Assembly (NCBI RefSeq): GCF_013283875.1
Contig: NZ_CP054139.1
Location: 5,208,001-5,272,000, forward strand
Origin: Mucilaginibacter mali
GTDB taxonomy: Bacteria; Bacteroidota; Bacteroidia; Sphingobacteriales; Sphingobacteriaceae
Reading direction: 5' to 3'
Length of the DNA stretch: 64,000 bases
The notes under the pieces are model-generated. The model searched no databases. It was not told the DNA's origin and saw nothing but the letters and a program-made list of their open reading frames with translations. Within the stretch, counting starts at the first letter, position 1. Every line of letters begins with the position of its first letter. This document shows positions 47,968 through 55,684 of this stretch, piece by piece. The position numbers were made by a program, and so were the translations under genes.

Positions 47968-50358
47968 ATGGAATTATTTACCGCCGCGTTGCTCATCGTC
48001 ATATTATATATGCTTTATTATATAAAAGCTGATATGGACAAAAAAATAGATGACCTGGAAAGCCATATCATCAACCTTAAGGGCATGCTAAAAAAAGTGC
48101 TGGACGAACGGGCCGCCGCCCCTGTTGCACCAAAGCCCGCTGTGCCCGATGTTCCGAAACCGCCCGTACAGGAGACACCCCGGCCGGCGGTTATCCCATC
48201 GCCAAAAATTTCGCCGACCGAAGAAGTTAAGCCAACGCCAAAAACTGGTGACAATAAACCGGCAACACCGACCGAAACCGGCAAGGCAACAGAAATAGCC
48301 AACATCATTACACAACCGCCTGTTTACTACGAGCCTAAAAAATCGTTTTTTGAGCGCTACCCCGATCTGGAGAAATTCATCGGCGAAAACCTGGTGAATA
48401 AAATAGGGATAGCCATCCTTGTGCTGGCCATTGGCTATTTTGTAAAATACGCCATCGATAATAATTGGATAGGCCCGGTTGGCCGCGTGGGTATTGGCAT
48501 ACTGTGCGGTAGCATATTAATTGGCTTCGCGCATAAGCTGCGTAAAAACTATCACGCGTTTAGTTCGGTACTGGCGGGCGGCGGCTTGGCGGTTTACTAT
48601 TTTACCATTACGCTGGCCTTTCATCAGTTTAACCTGTTCAACCAAACGGTCGCCTTTATCATCCTGATCTGTATTACACTGTTCGCGGTGGCGCTGGCCT
48701 TGCTTTATGATAAGCAGGAACTGGCCATTATAGCGCTGGTAGGCGGCATGGGCAGTCCGTTTATGGTAAGTAACGGGCATAGCAACTTCAATGCTTTTTT
48801 TATGTACCTGGTGATATTGAACGCCGGGTTGCTTATCATCGCCTATTACAAAGCCTGGCGTATCCTCAATATCAGTGCGTTTGCACTTACGGCGCTGGTA
48901 TACATCACCGTATTATTTAATCTGCCTACCGCCAATGATGGCACCGCGCTTATTTACGGTTCGGTATTTTACCTGTTGTTTTTAGCTATCAATATCGCGC
49001 ACAATGTAAAGGAAGGCAAGGCATTCATAGCCTCCGATTACAGCATCCTGCTCATCAACACCGCCCTTTATTTCAGCGCCGGCCTCTACCTGCTTAGCGA
49101 TATGGGCCAGGCCGATTACCGCGGCTTGTTCAGCGCCGCACTAGGTGCGGTTAACCTGGTGCTGTCGTACATCCTGTTTCGTAATAAAAAGGTAGATACC
49201 AATATCCTGTACCTGCTTATCGGCATTACGCTCACTTTTGTTTCGCTCACGGCGCCTATCCAATTGCATGGCAACAACATCACGCTGTTTTGGGCCGCCG
49301 AAACGGTGCTGTTGTACTGGTTGTTCCAGCGGTCGGGTATTAAGCTGATGAAGATCACCGCTATGCTGGTGTGGGTGTTTATGTTCATCAGCCTGGTAAT
49401 GGATTGGTCGGCGGTTTATGGCGATCATTCCATATTGACCGTGCTGGCCAATAAAGGCTTTATCACCACCCTATGCGCGGCCATCAGTAGTTACCTGCTT
49501 TACCTGCTGGCCAAAAAGGATACGCAAACACTCCTGCTTCCGCTTATCAGTGTACATACAGGCAAGGTCGTGTTTCGCACCAGCGCTTTCGTGCTGCTGT
49601 TTTTAAGCGGCCTGTTCGAGGTAAATCACCAGTTTATCACCCACTTCCCTTACGCGTCGCTTAACATCACTTACATTGTGTTATACACCGCTGTATTTGT
49701 TTGGCTGCTCAACCGGTTTGTATTACAAAAAGGCACGGCCGGCAACGACCCTAACGTGGGTGTCGCGCTGATAGCCGGTGCCATAACCGTATATTTTGTG
49801 TTTATAAGCGATGTGTTTAGCCTGGAGCGCCAGATGGTGGAAAGGCATACTCCGCCCGGTATTCACTTCGCGGCGCATTGGGTAGCGGCTGTGGCCATCG
49901 GCCTGCTGTTTTATAAGCTGATCAATATGCTGCGGTATAAAATAACTGCGCCCGATGCCGTCAACTGGCTGATCTGCGCCGCGGTGGTGGCCTTCCTTAG
50001 CTTTGAGGTAAGCTTGCTGAGCAACTGGCTGTTTACTTCGGCCGCTTATCCGTTTGAGCGGGTGGAAACCGTTTATATTAAAACCGGGTTACCGGTACTA
50101 TGGGGGCTGTCGTCATTTGCCATGATGTGGCTGGGGATGCGGCACCGGCACCGCACCTTGCGCGTGATATCGCTCAGCCTGTTTACGCTCACCCTGTTAA
50201 AGCTGTTTATATTCGATATCCGCGATATCCCGGCAGCCGGAAAAATAGTGGCCTTCTTTTGCCTGGGTGTACTGCTGCTTATTGTATCGTTTATGTATCA
50301 AAAAGTTAAAAAAATTATTGTGACCGATGAAGGTACCGAACAAAGTACTGAAGCTTAA
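47968..50358 (+). CDS. DUF2339 polytopic membrane protein
   Basis: A 796-residue protein: N-terminal TM (ELFTAALLIVILYMLYYI), short coiled coil (KIDDLESHIINLKGML), a Pro/Thr/Lys-rich linker (VPKPPVQETPRPAV), then about 20 TM helices starting from ENLVNKIGIAILVLAIGYFVKYAIDN. This arrangement and the motif GEN-L-NKIGI define DUF2339. The function of the family is unknown; size and TM count suggest a channel or a lipid-linked transport role. The next gene (405 residues) overlaps its end by 32 bp. Confidence 0.88.
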   Translation: MELFTAALLIVILYMLYYIKADMDKKIDDLESHIINLKGMLKKVLDERAAAPVAPKPAVPDVPKPPVQETPRPAVIPSPKISPTEEVKPTPKTGDNKPATPTETGKATEIANIITQPPVYYEPKKSFFERYPDLEKFIGENLVNKIGIAILVLAIGYFVKYAIDNNWIGPVGRVGIGILCGSILIGFAHKLRKNYHAFSSVLAGGGLAVYYFTITLAFHQFNLFNQTVAFIILICITLFAVALALLYDKQELAIIALVGGMGSPFMVSNGHSNFNAFFMYLVILNAGLLIIAYYKAWRILNISAFALTALVYITVLFNLPTANDGTALIYGSVFYLLFLAINIAHNVKEGKAFIASDYSILLINTALYFSAGLYLLSDMGQADYRGLFSAALGAVNLVLSYILFRNKKVDTNILYLLIGITLTFVSLTAPIQLHGNNITLFWAAETVLLYWLFQRSGIKLMKITAMLVWVFMFISLVMDWSAVYGDHSILTVLANKGFITTLCAAISSYLLYLLAKKDTQTLLLPLISVHTGKVVFRTSAFVLLFLSGLFEVNHQFITHFPYASLNITYIVLYTAVFVWLLNRFVLQKGTAGNDPNVGVALIAGAITVYFVFISDVFSLERQMVERHTPPGIHFAAHWVAAVAIGLLFYKLINMLRYKITAPDAVNWLICAAVVAFLSFEVSLLSNWLFTSAAYPFERVETVYIKTGLPVLWGLSSFAMMWLGMRHRHRTLRVISLSLFTLTLLKLFIFDIRDIPAAGKIVAFFCLGVLLLIVSFMYQKVKKIIVTDEGTEQSTEA

Positions 50359-51544
50359 CCTGCTGTTTTGCCTGTGTGCCGGATCGCTGGCCGCGCAGCA
50401 GGCGCCGTTTAAATACCGGGCAGATGTGGCCGGTGTAGATTCGGCGGGATATTACCGGATCAATTTAAGCCCGGAGCTGACCGCCCGGGCCAAAGCCGAT
50501 CTGTCCGACATCCGGCTGGCGGGTACCGGCGGCAATTTTGTAGCTTATGTAAAAAATGGCGATATGCCGGCAAGCGGGCGTCCGGCCTTTGTTAACTTCC
50601 CGCAGGTAAAAACCAACAGCAAGCCCGATACCAGCACCATATTTGTAGCCGAAAACCCAACCGGCGCGCCGATAAGCCATTTATGGCTGAAGTTAAAAAA
50701 CACCACCGCCTCCAGGCGCATCACCCTAACCGGAAGCGATGACCTGAAGCAATGGTTTGCCATTAGCGAAGACACGGGGATAAGCCCCGCCACAGCAGGC
50801 GACGATAAGGGTGTTTACCAACATCAACTGCAATTCCCGGCCAGTAATTACCGCTACCTGAGGGTTGAGATAGGCAACGGTAAAAAAAGCCCGCTGAACA
50901 TCATCAAAGCGGGCATTTATACCTATCTGCCATCGGTGCCACGGTATGTGCCTTTAACCGGGCTAAGCTTTAAGCGCGCCGATTCGCCAGATCATATCAC
51001 ACATATTTATATCAATTTTAAGGAAGCCTACACGGTCAATAAGTTACATCTCCCGGTAAGCACCAAAACCTATTTTCACCGCGCGGTGAATGTTTACACA
51101 AACGATACCGATCATCGCTGGCTCAGCAGCAAAACACTTACCGGCGATGACATGTACATCAACCTTTCGGTTAAAGCTAAAAGCCTGGATGTGCAGATCG
51201 TTAACAACGATGACGAACCTTTGGCTATCGACCGTGTGGAGGCCAGCCAGTCGCAGGATTATATCATTGCCCGGCTTGAACCTAAAAATGCCTATTACCT
51301 GCTATTGGGAAGCGACAGCGTGGCAACGCCAAAATACGATCTGCAGTTTTTTGTGGAGAAGTTAAGCGGCCCGCTGCCCGAAGTTAGCCATCAACTGCTG
51401 GTGCCAAACCCGGCTTATCAGGCTATAAAAGCCCCGCCAGCCAAAAGCTACCCTTATTTATTGTGGCTGTCTGTAGCGGTAGCGGTACTGGTATTACTAT
51501 CGCTAACCATTAAAATGACGCGGGAGGTGGCGAAGAAGAATTAA
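50327..51544 (+). CDS. DUF3999-like secreted/membrane protein paired with DUF2339
   Basis: A 405-residue protein with a signal peptide (KLNLLFCLCAGSLAAQQ), a large beta-rich domain (ADVAGVDSAGYYRINLSPEL opening) and a C-terminal TM (YPYLLWLSVAVAVLVLLSLTI). DUF3999 proteins are typical partners of DUF2339 (family context knowledge), and that is the main support here. The two genes overlap by 32 bp. The periplasmic part would sit on the DUF2339 membrane core. Function unknown. Confidence 0.72.
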   Translation: MKVPNKVLKLNLLFCLCAGSLAAQQAPFKYRADVAGVDSAGYYRINLSPELTARAKADLSDIRLAGTGGNFVAYVKNGDMPASGRPAFVNFPQVKTNSKPDTSTIFVAENPTGAPISHLWLKLKNTTASRRITLTGSDDLKQWFAISEDTGISPATAGDDKGVYQHQLQFPASNYRYLRVEIGNGKKSPLNIIKAGIYTYLPSVPRYVPLTGLSFKRADSPDHITHIYINFKEAYTVNKLHLPVSTKTYFHRAVNVYTNDTDHRWLSSKTLTGDDMYINLSVKAKSLDVQIVNNDDEPLAIDRVEASQSQDYIIARLEPKNAYYLLLGSDSVATPKYDLQFFVEKLSGPLPEVSHQLLVPNPAYQAIKAPPAKSYPYLLWLSVAVAVLVLLSLTIKMTREVAKKN

Positions 51545-51552
51545 GTAAAACA

Positions 51553-52056
51553 TTATTTTATCTCCACCCGGAAAAAAGCCAGCTCCTCATTTTCACGGAT
51601 GATATTATCCTGCCGTACCAATCCGGCCTTCTCCAGCACTTTTTGCGATGGGATATTGCCATGCGTAGTAACGGCCACAATGGTGTTGATCTCCGGTTGC
51701 GCGGACGCGTAGGTTATCAGTGCGTTTACCATTTCGGTAGCCAGGCCCTGCCCCCAGTATTTTACGTGCATGCAGTAGCCTACCTCCAGCGTATCGGGCA
51801 GGTTATCGTAATTACGCAGCAGGCACATGCCCACATAGCCGCCATCGGGTTTATGTTCGATAGTCCATTTGCTGAAGATGGCGCCCGCCTCGTCGGCAGT
51901 TAAGGTATCCCGGAAGCCCTTACGGTTTTCATCGGGTGTGCGTTTGGGCAGATGCTCCTTTACCTGTTCGTCGCTAAGCAGGGCGATGTAGGCGTCTTCT
52001 TCTTCGGGCTGGAAGTTGCGGATAATGAGTCGGGGCGTTTGGGTTATAATTGGCAT
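51553..52056 (-). CDS. GNAT-family N-acetyltransferase (RimJ/RimL type)
   Basis: A 167-residue acetyltransferase: ITQTPRLIIRNFQPEEEDAY at the start, the acetyl-CoA-binding QGLATEMVNAL with preceding VGYCMHVKYWGQG, and the late HGNIPSQKVLEKAGLV. This fits the RimJ/RimL-like subgroup (protein or ribosomal acetylation). A TATCTTTA box at 52062-52069, 5 nt before the ATG, fixes the start and rejects the 87-codon upstream extension through family F repeat. Confidence 0.88.
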   Translation of the reverse strand: MPIITQTPRLIIRNFQPEEEDAYIALLSDEQVKEHLPKRTPDENRKGFRDTLTADEAGAIFSKWTIEHKPDGGYVGMCLLRNYDNLPDTLEVGYCMHVKYWGQGLATEMVNALITYASAQPEINTIVAVTTHGNIPSQKVLEKAGLVRQDNIIRENEELAFFRVEIK

Positions 52057-52061
52057 GGGGG

Positions 52062-52069
52062 TAAAGATA
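52062..52069 (-). promoter_or_regulatory. -7 box TATCTTTA of the GNAT gene, near-leaderless
   Basis: One base off TAnnTTTG on the minus strand, 5 nt before the ATG at 52056. Confidence 0.5.
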
Positions 52070-52145
52070 GGGAGATTATGATTTGAAACCATAGAATGGG
52101 TGTTAGTCTGATATGTTGAAGACTGTGTGGCGGCTCTGCTAATTC

Positions 52146-52289
52146 GTGGACTCACCCGGTCCTCGCTTCGCTGGACCACCCTCTCTTGCCTTTGGCAAAA
52201 GAGGGAATAGATATCAGGCATTGCGTTTTCCCTCTTTGCGCGTAGCGCAGAGAGGGTGCCCGAGCGAAGCAACGGGCGGGTGAGTCCAC
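52146..52289. repeat. Family F repeat (F3)
   Basis: GTGGACTCACCCGGTCCTCG...CACCCTCTCTTGCC...GCAGAGAGGGTGCCCGAGCG...GGGCGGGTGAGTCCAC. Confidence 0.8.
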
Positions 52290-52313
52290 CCGTATGCATA
52301 TCAACAACGCCGG

Positions 52314-52673
52314 TCAACCCAAATGCGCTTTTATCCTATTCAAAACCACCGGCATATTATCCAAAATCTCTGCATTTGTAATTCGCAATATTCGTAAGCC
52401 TAACGCACGTAATACCTCATCCCGATTATCATCATACTCCTTTTTGTATAGATGTATCGGTCCATCGGCTTCTATTACCAATTTTGCCTCGTGACAATAA
52501 AAGTCGGGAATGTAGTATAAGTTTCGGCCTTGTACAGATAAAACGCAGATGGGATGCTGCCTTAAAAACTTATGCTTTAATACATTTCTGTTTCTGAGTG
52601 CTTGCCATAAAGCTTTTTCGGCGGGCGTTTCTTTTTGACGTAGTTCGCGGCATAGGTTGATAATGGAAGGCAT
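52314..52673 (-). CDS. DUF559 / Vsr-like endonuclease-domain protein
   Basis: A 119-residue protein of the DUF559 family, a small PD-(D/E)XK/Vsr-like nuclease fold. Family motifs are ETPAEKALWQALRNRNVLKHKF, RQHPICVLS, YIPDFYCHEAKLVIEADG (candidate catalytic D and E...E) and the late RALGLRILRITN. It is transcribed opposite to hisS. A TATCTTTA box (52677-52684) is only 3 nt from the ATG. It sits alone between inverted family F repeats. The biological role of DUF559 proteins is unknown; DNA nicking is a fold-based guess. Confidence 0.88.
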   Translation of the reverse strand: MPSIINLCRELRQKETPAEKALWQALRNRNVLKHKFLRQHPICVLSVQGRNLYYIPDFYCHEAKLVIEADGPIHLYKKEYDDNRDEVLRALGLRILRITNAEILDNMPVVLNRIKAHLG

Positions 52674-52676
52674 GCT

Positions 52677-52684
52677 TAAAGATA
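52677..52684 (-). promoter_or_regulatory. -7 box TATCTTTA of the DUF559 gene
   Basis: Minus-strand TATCTTTA, 3 nt before the ATG at 52673. If used, the transcript would start at or inside the first codons, so it is uncertain. Confidence 0.35.
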
Positions 52685-52714
52685 AAAAGCCGTGGTTTGA
52701 ATTGCAAGCGGAGA

Positions 52715-52858
52715 GGACTCACCCGCCCGTTGCTTCGCCGGGCACCCTCTCTGCGCGTAGCGCAGAGAGGGAATTGGGTTACCCAATATTTGCTTCTTCC
52801 CTCTTTTGCCGAAGGCAAGAGAGGGTGGTCCAGCGAAGCGAAGACCGGGTGAGTCCAC
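52715..52858. repeat. Family F repeat (F4), inverse of F3
   Basis: GGACTCACCCGCCCGTTGCT...CACCCTCTCTGCGCG...CTCTTTTGCCGAAGGCAAGA...AGACCGGGTGAGTCCAC. Confidence 0.8.
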
Positions 52859-52894
52859 AGTTATGCATTACCACCAATAAAAGCAGCTTTTTTG

Positions 52895-52902
52895 TACCTT
52901 TG
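52895..52902 (+). promoter_or_regulatory. Promoter -7 box TACCTTTG of hisS, near-leaderless
   Basis: Exact TAnnTTTG with 6 nt to the ATG at 52909. Confidence 0.7.
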
Positions 52903-52908
52903 CGCGCT

Positions 52909-54288
52909 ATGGCATCCATCAAACCATCTGTACCCAAAGGCACCCGCGATTTCTCGCCGGCCGAAATGGCTAAGCGCAACTTTATTTTCGATACGATAAA
53001 ATCTGTTTTCCGTAAATATGGTTATCAGCAGATAGAGACACCATCGATGGAAAATTCATCTACCCTGATGGGGAAATACGGCGATGAAGGGGATAAGCTG
53101 ATATTTAAGATCATCAACAGTGGCGATTTTTGGAGCGATGCCGAAAGCAAAAAGCAAAAGACTGAAGGCTTTGAATTTAGTGCAAAAAGCCTTTTGCCGA
53201 TCATCTCCGAAAAAGCCCTCCGCTACGATCTTACCGTTCCCTTTGCCCGCTACGTGGTGATGCACCAAAACGAGATCACTTTCCCCTTCAAGCGCTTCCA
53301 GGTGCAGCCGGTATGGCGTGCTGACAGGCCGCAAAAAGGCCGCTACCGCGAGTTTTACCAGTGCGATGCCGATGTGGTGGGTTCGCCATCATTACTGAAC
53401 GAGGCCGAGTTTGTGCTGATCTACGACGAGGCCCTGAGCAAACTGGGCTTGAAGGATTTCAGCATCAAGATCAATAACCGTAAGATCCTGTCGGGCATTG
53501 CCGAGGTAGTGAACAAGGCCGACCAGATAGTCGACATGACCGTAGCCATCGATAAACTAGATAAAATTGGCTTAGAAGGCGTAAGCAAGGAACTGCTGGA
53601 GCGCGGCTTTACCGAAGAAAACATCGAACAGATAAAACCCATCATCCTGTTAGAAGGAACCACCGAAGAAAAACTGGCCAGCCTGCGCTCGGTATTGGCT
53701 AATTCGGATGTTGGCTTGAAGGGCTGCGAAGAACTGGAGACCGTTTTTAACTACTTAAAAAGCTTTACCATGCAAAACGGCAAAGTAGAGCTGGATATTA
53801 CCCTGGCCCGTGGGCTAAACTACTACACCGGCGCCATCTTCGAGGTGAAAACCAACGAGGTGCAAATGGGCAGCATTGGCGGCGGTGGCCGTTATGATGA
53901 CCTGACCGGTATGTTCGGCCTTAAGGACCTAACCGGCGTGGGTATCTCTTTCGGCGCCGACAGGATCTACGATGTGCTGGAAGAACTGAAACTATTCCCT
54001 GAAGCTACCAGCCAGAGCACACAAGTGTTGATCTGCCCGTTCGATGCTGAGGGCGAAGCCTACGCTTTACCGCTATTACAGCAACTGCGCAACAAAGGCA
54101 TCAATACTGAACTGTATCCCGCCGGTGCAAAAATTAAAAAACAGCTTGATTACGCCAATAACAAGGCCATCCCAACCGTGATCATCATCGGTGGCGATGA
54201 AATGGTTACGGGGCAGTTGACCGTGAAAGATATGGTTAATGGCACGCAGCAGAAGCTGACAGTGCCGCAGATCATAACCAAACTATAG
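52909..54288 (+). CDS. hisS: Histidyl-tRNA synthetase
   Basis: A 459-residue class II aminoacyl-tRNA synthetase: N-terminal PKGTRDFSPAEMAKRNFIF, motif 2 region RYVVMHQNEITFPFKRFQVQPVWRADRPQKGRYREF, His-specific LARGLNYYTGAIFEV and GGGGRYDDL, and a C-terminal anticodon-binding domain (VLICPFDAEGEAYALPLLQQL). The ATG at 52909 lies beyond the repeat F4, and the promoter box just before it confirms the start. A strong terminator follows. Confidence 0.96.
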   Translation: MASIKPSVPKGTRDFSPAEMAKRNFIFDTIKSVFRKYGYQQIETPSMENSSTLMGKYGDEGDKLIFKIINSGDFWSDAESKKQKTEGFEFSAKSLLPIISEKALRYDLTVPFARYVVMHQNEITFPFKRFQVQPVWRADRPQKGRYREFYQCDADVVGSPSLLNEAEFVLIYDEALSKLGLKDFSIKINNRKILSGIAEVVNKADQIVDMTVAIDKLDKIGLEGVSKELLERGFTEENIEQIKPIILLEGTTEEKLASLRSVLANSDVGLKGCEELETVFNYLKSFTMQNGKVELDITLARGLNYYTGAIFEVKTNEVQMGSIGGGGRYDDLTGMFGLKDLTGVGISFGADRIYDVLEELKLFPEATSQSTQVLICPFDAEGEAYALPLLQQLRNKGINTELYPAGAKIKKQLDYANNKAIPTVIIIGGDEMVTGQLTVKDMVNGTQQKLTVPQIITKL

Positions 54289-54295
54289 GCCCATT

Positions 54296-54405
54296 GTCAT
54301 TGCGAGGCGCAAGTGGGGGCTTGTGAAATGGGGCGACGCGGCAATCTCATAGGCAGATCCTCGTTGCATGTCCTATGAGATTGCCGCGCTATCGCTCGCA
54401 ATGAC
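54296..54405. repeat. Family D palindromic repeat (D4)
   Basis: GTCATTGCGAGGCGCAAGTG...GCGGCAATCTCATAGG...CCTATGAGATTGCCGCGCTA ...CGCTCGCAATGAC. Confidence 0.8.
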
Positions 54406-54413
54406 AGGTTGGT

Positions 54414-54460
54414 AAAAAGCGAGGGGCTAAACACAACGTGTTTAGCCCCTCGCTTTTTTA
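54414..54460. terminator. Strong bidirectional terminator between hisS and the coiled-coil gene
   Basis: Stem AAAAAGCGAGGGGCTAAACA C / its complement around AAC, with a TTTTTTATTT tail. About 20 bp of perfect stem. Confidence 0.92.
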
Positions 54461-54465
54461 TTTCA

Positions 54466-54503
54466 TTTGCACATCTGCATATTCACGCATCTGCACATTC
54501 GCA
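54466..54503. repeat. TGCACATC octamer words
   Basis: TTTGCACATCTGCATATTCA, then CGCATCTGCACATTCGCA. Confidence 0.55.
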
Positions 54504-54505
54504 AC

Positions 54506-55429
54506 TTATTTCAGCGTAAAGCTGGTCTTACCCATGGTGTATCCATCCGAATATAAAATTACGGTGTAAGTACCCTTCACAAATGCCGGGTCGCTTTGGC
54601 TTACCCAGTCAATTACGTATTGGGCGCCGTCGTCTTTGTAATCAATAGAGGTGCGGTAGGTTGATTGCAGGTCCTGGCCATCAGCGGGGAAAGTTACAGT
54701 ATCGCTGGTAGTGATCAGGTTGCCGGTTGGGTCAAGGATGCGGATATAAATATCGTGATTGGCCTTGGCGGCTACCGGGTTACTGGCTACAGTGAAATTG
54801 ATCTTGATCTTTTTAGCGGGGCTGGCACGGGTTACATCCACCTCCTTGCCGCTGCCCCTTACCTTGTAGGCCACTACATTGGCGGCGCCAATTTTTAGGG
54901 CCGATGCGGCCTGCACTTTGGTATTTAGGTCCTGGTTTTGTTTTTCAAGATTGGTGGCCTTTTCGTTAACGGTAGCCAGGTTGGTCTTAAGGGTATCACG
55001 TTCGGTAGTAAGGCTGGTGTTTTGTTTTTTCAGCTCCTCAATATCGGCAGTGTACTTGGTAACAAAGTAGCGTAATTGCTTCACATCCTCCTGCGCTTTT
55101 GAAAGTTCAGCTTCGGTTAGTTTACCCTTGGCCAGTTCAGACCGCAGCACGCGGATCTTGGTTTTTAACGAATCATTGGCAGCTATCATTTCGGCGGTCA
55201 TTTTGGCCTTACCGGCGTTAACCTGCTCTATCTGGGCTTCAAGGCTGTCTAATTCGGTTTGCAAACGCACCTTTTCGTCTGATGTGCTGGCTACTCTTAC
55301 GTCTGATTTGTTTTTTTGCATGTACAGGTAAACATCGGTTACCAGTAAGGCTATCACAACAACAATTAAAAAGTAGATGACATTGGAGTTTTTACGTGGA
55401 GCTTGCGTTGGTTGGTTTTCCTTTTCCAT
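54506..55429 (-). CDS. Single-TM coiled-coil protein with a C-terminal beta domain
   Basis: A 307-residue protein: a short basic N-terminus, one TM (SNVIYFLIVVVIALLVTDVYLYMQ), a long coiled coil (~40-165, rich in E/K/L heptads such as KVRLQTELDSLEAQIEQVNA), then a C-terminal ~110-residue beta domain with KIKINFTVASNPVAAKANHD and GTYTVILYSDGYTMGKTSF. The type is seen in Bacteroidota as a conserved envelope protein, function unknown. It has a strong terminator downstream. Confidence 0.78.
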   Translation of the reverse strand: MEKENQPTQAPRKNSNVIYFLIVVVIALLVTDVYLYMQKNKSDVRVASTSDEKVRLQTELDSLEAQIEQVNAGKAKMTAEMIAANDSLKTKIRVLRSELAKGKLTEAELSKAQEDVKQLRYFVTKYTADIEELKKQNTSLTTERDTLKTNLATVNEKATNLEKQNQDLNTKVQAASALKIGAANVVAYKVRGSGKEVDVTRASPAKKIKINFTVASNPVAAKANHDIYIRILDPTGNLITTSDTVTFPADGQDLQSTYRTSIDYKDDGAQYVIDWVSQSDPAFVKGTYTVILYSDGYTMGKTSFTLK

Positions 55430-55656
55430 CTCTATAAATTAAGTATCCATAAATAAGTGGCATATAAAATGCCGTGGTAAATAATGGGTGTTTTAACACC
55501 TTAACTTTCTATAACCACATTTTAGCAGATTGGTTTGCGGCTGTTTATGTAAGTTTTTCGCTATAAACGTATCGCTAAATGTAGTTACATTATGTTTAAA
55601 AACACAAAATAGATGTAATTATTGCCCGTTATAGTTAAGTAAAAGTGCTGTATTTA

Positions 55657-55664
55657 TATCTTTG
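55657..55664 (+). promoter_or_regulatory. Promoter -7 box TATCTTTG of the GHL10 gene
   Basis: Exact TAnnTTTG, followed by CAGC. The ATG at 55685 is 20 nt downstream. Confidence 0.7.
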
Positions 55665-55684
55665 CAGCTTTATAAATATTACTG

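Larger units (their letters stand above)
52146..52858. mobile_element. Candidate mobile unit: DUF559 gene between inverted family F repeats
   Basis: Family F copies at 52146-52289 (F3) and 52715-52858 (F4) are inverse complements of one another over ~143 bp, with outer ends GTGGACTCACCC / GGGTGAGTCCAC. Exactly one gene, a DUF559-type nuclease (minus strand), lies between. Solo F copies at 11707, 28287 and 42142 have no gene. This looks like a gene carried between two terminal repeats, with the nuclease as candidate mobilising enzyme. That is inference. Confidence 0.45.

Noticed and set aside
52057..52317. 87-codon N-terminal extension of the GNAT gene
   Set aside because: Composed of repeat F3, and the promoter box at 52062-52069 lies inside it.
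52657..52908. 84-codon upstream extension of hisS
   Set aside because: Composed of repeat F4. The exact -7 box at 52895-52902 and the HisRS N-terminus place the start at 52909.
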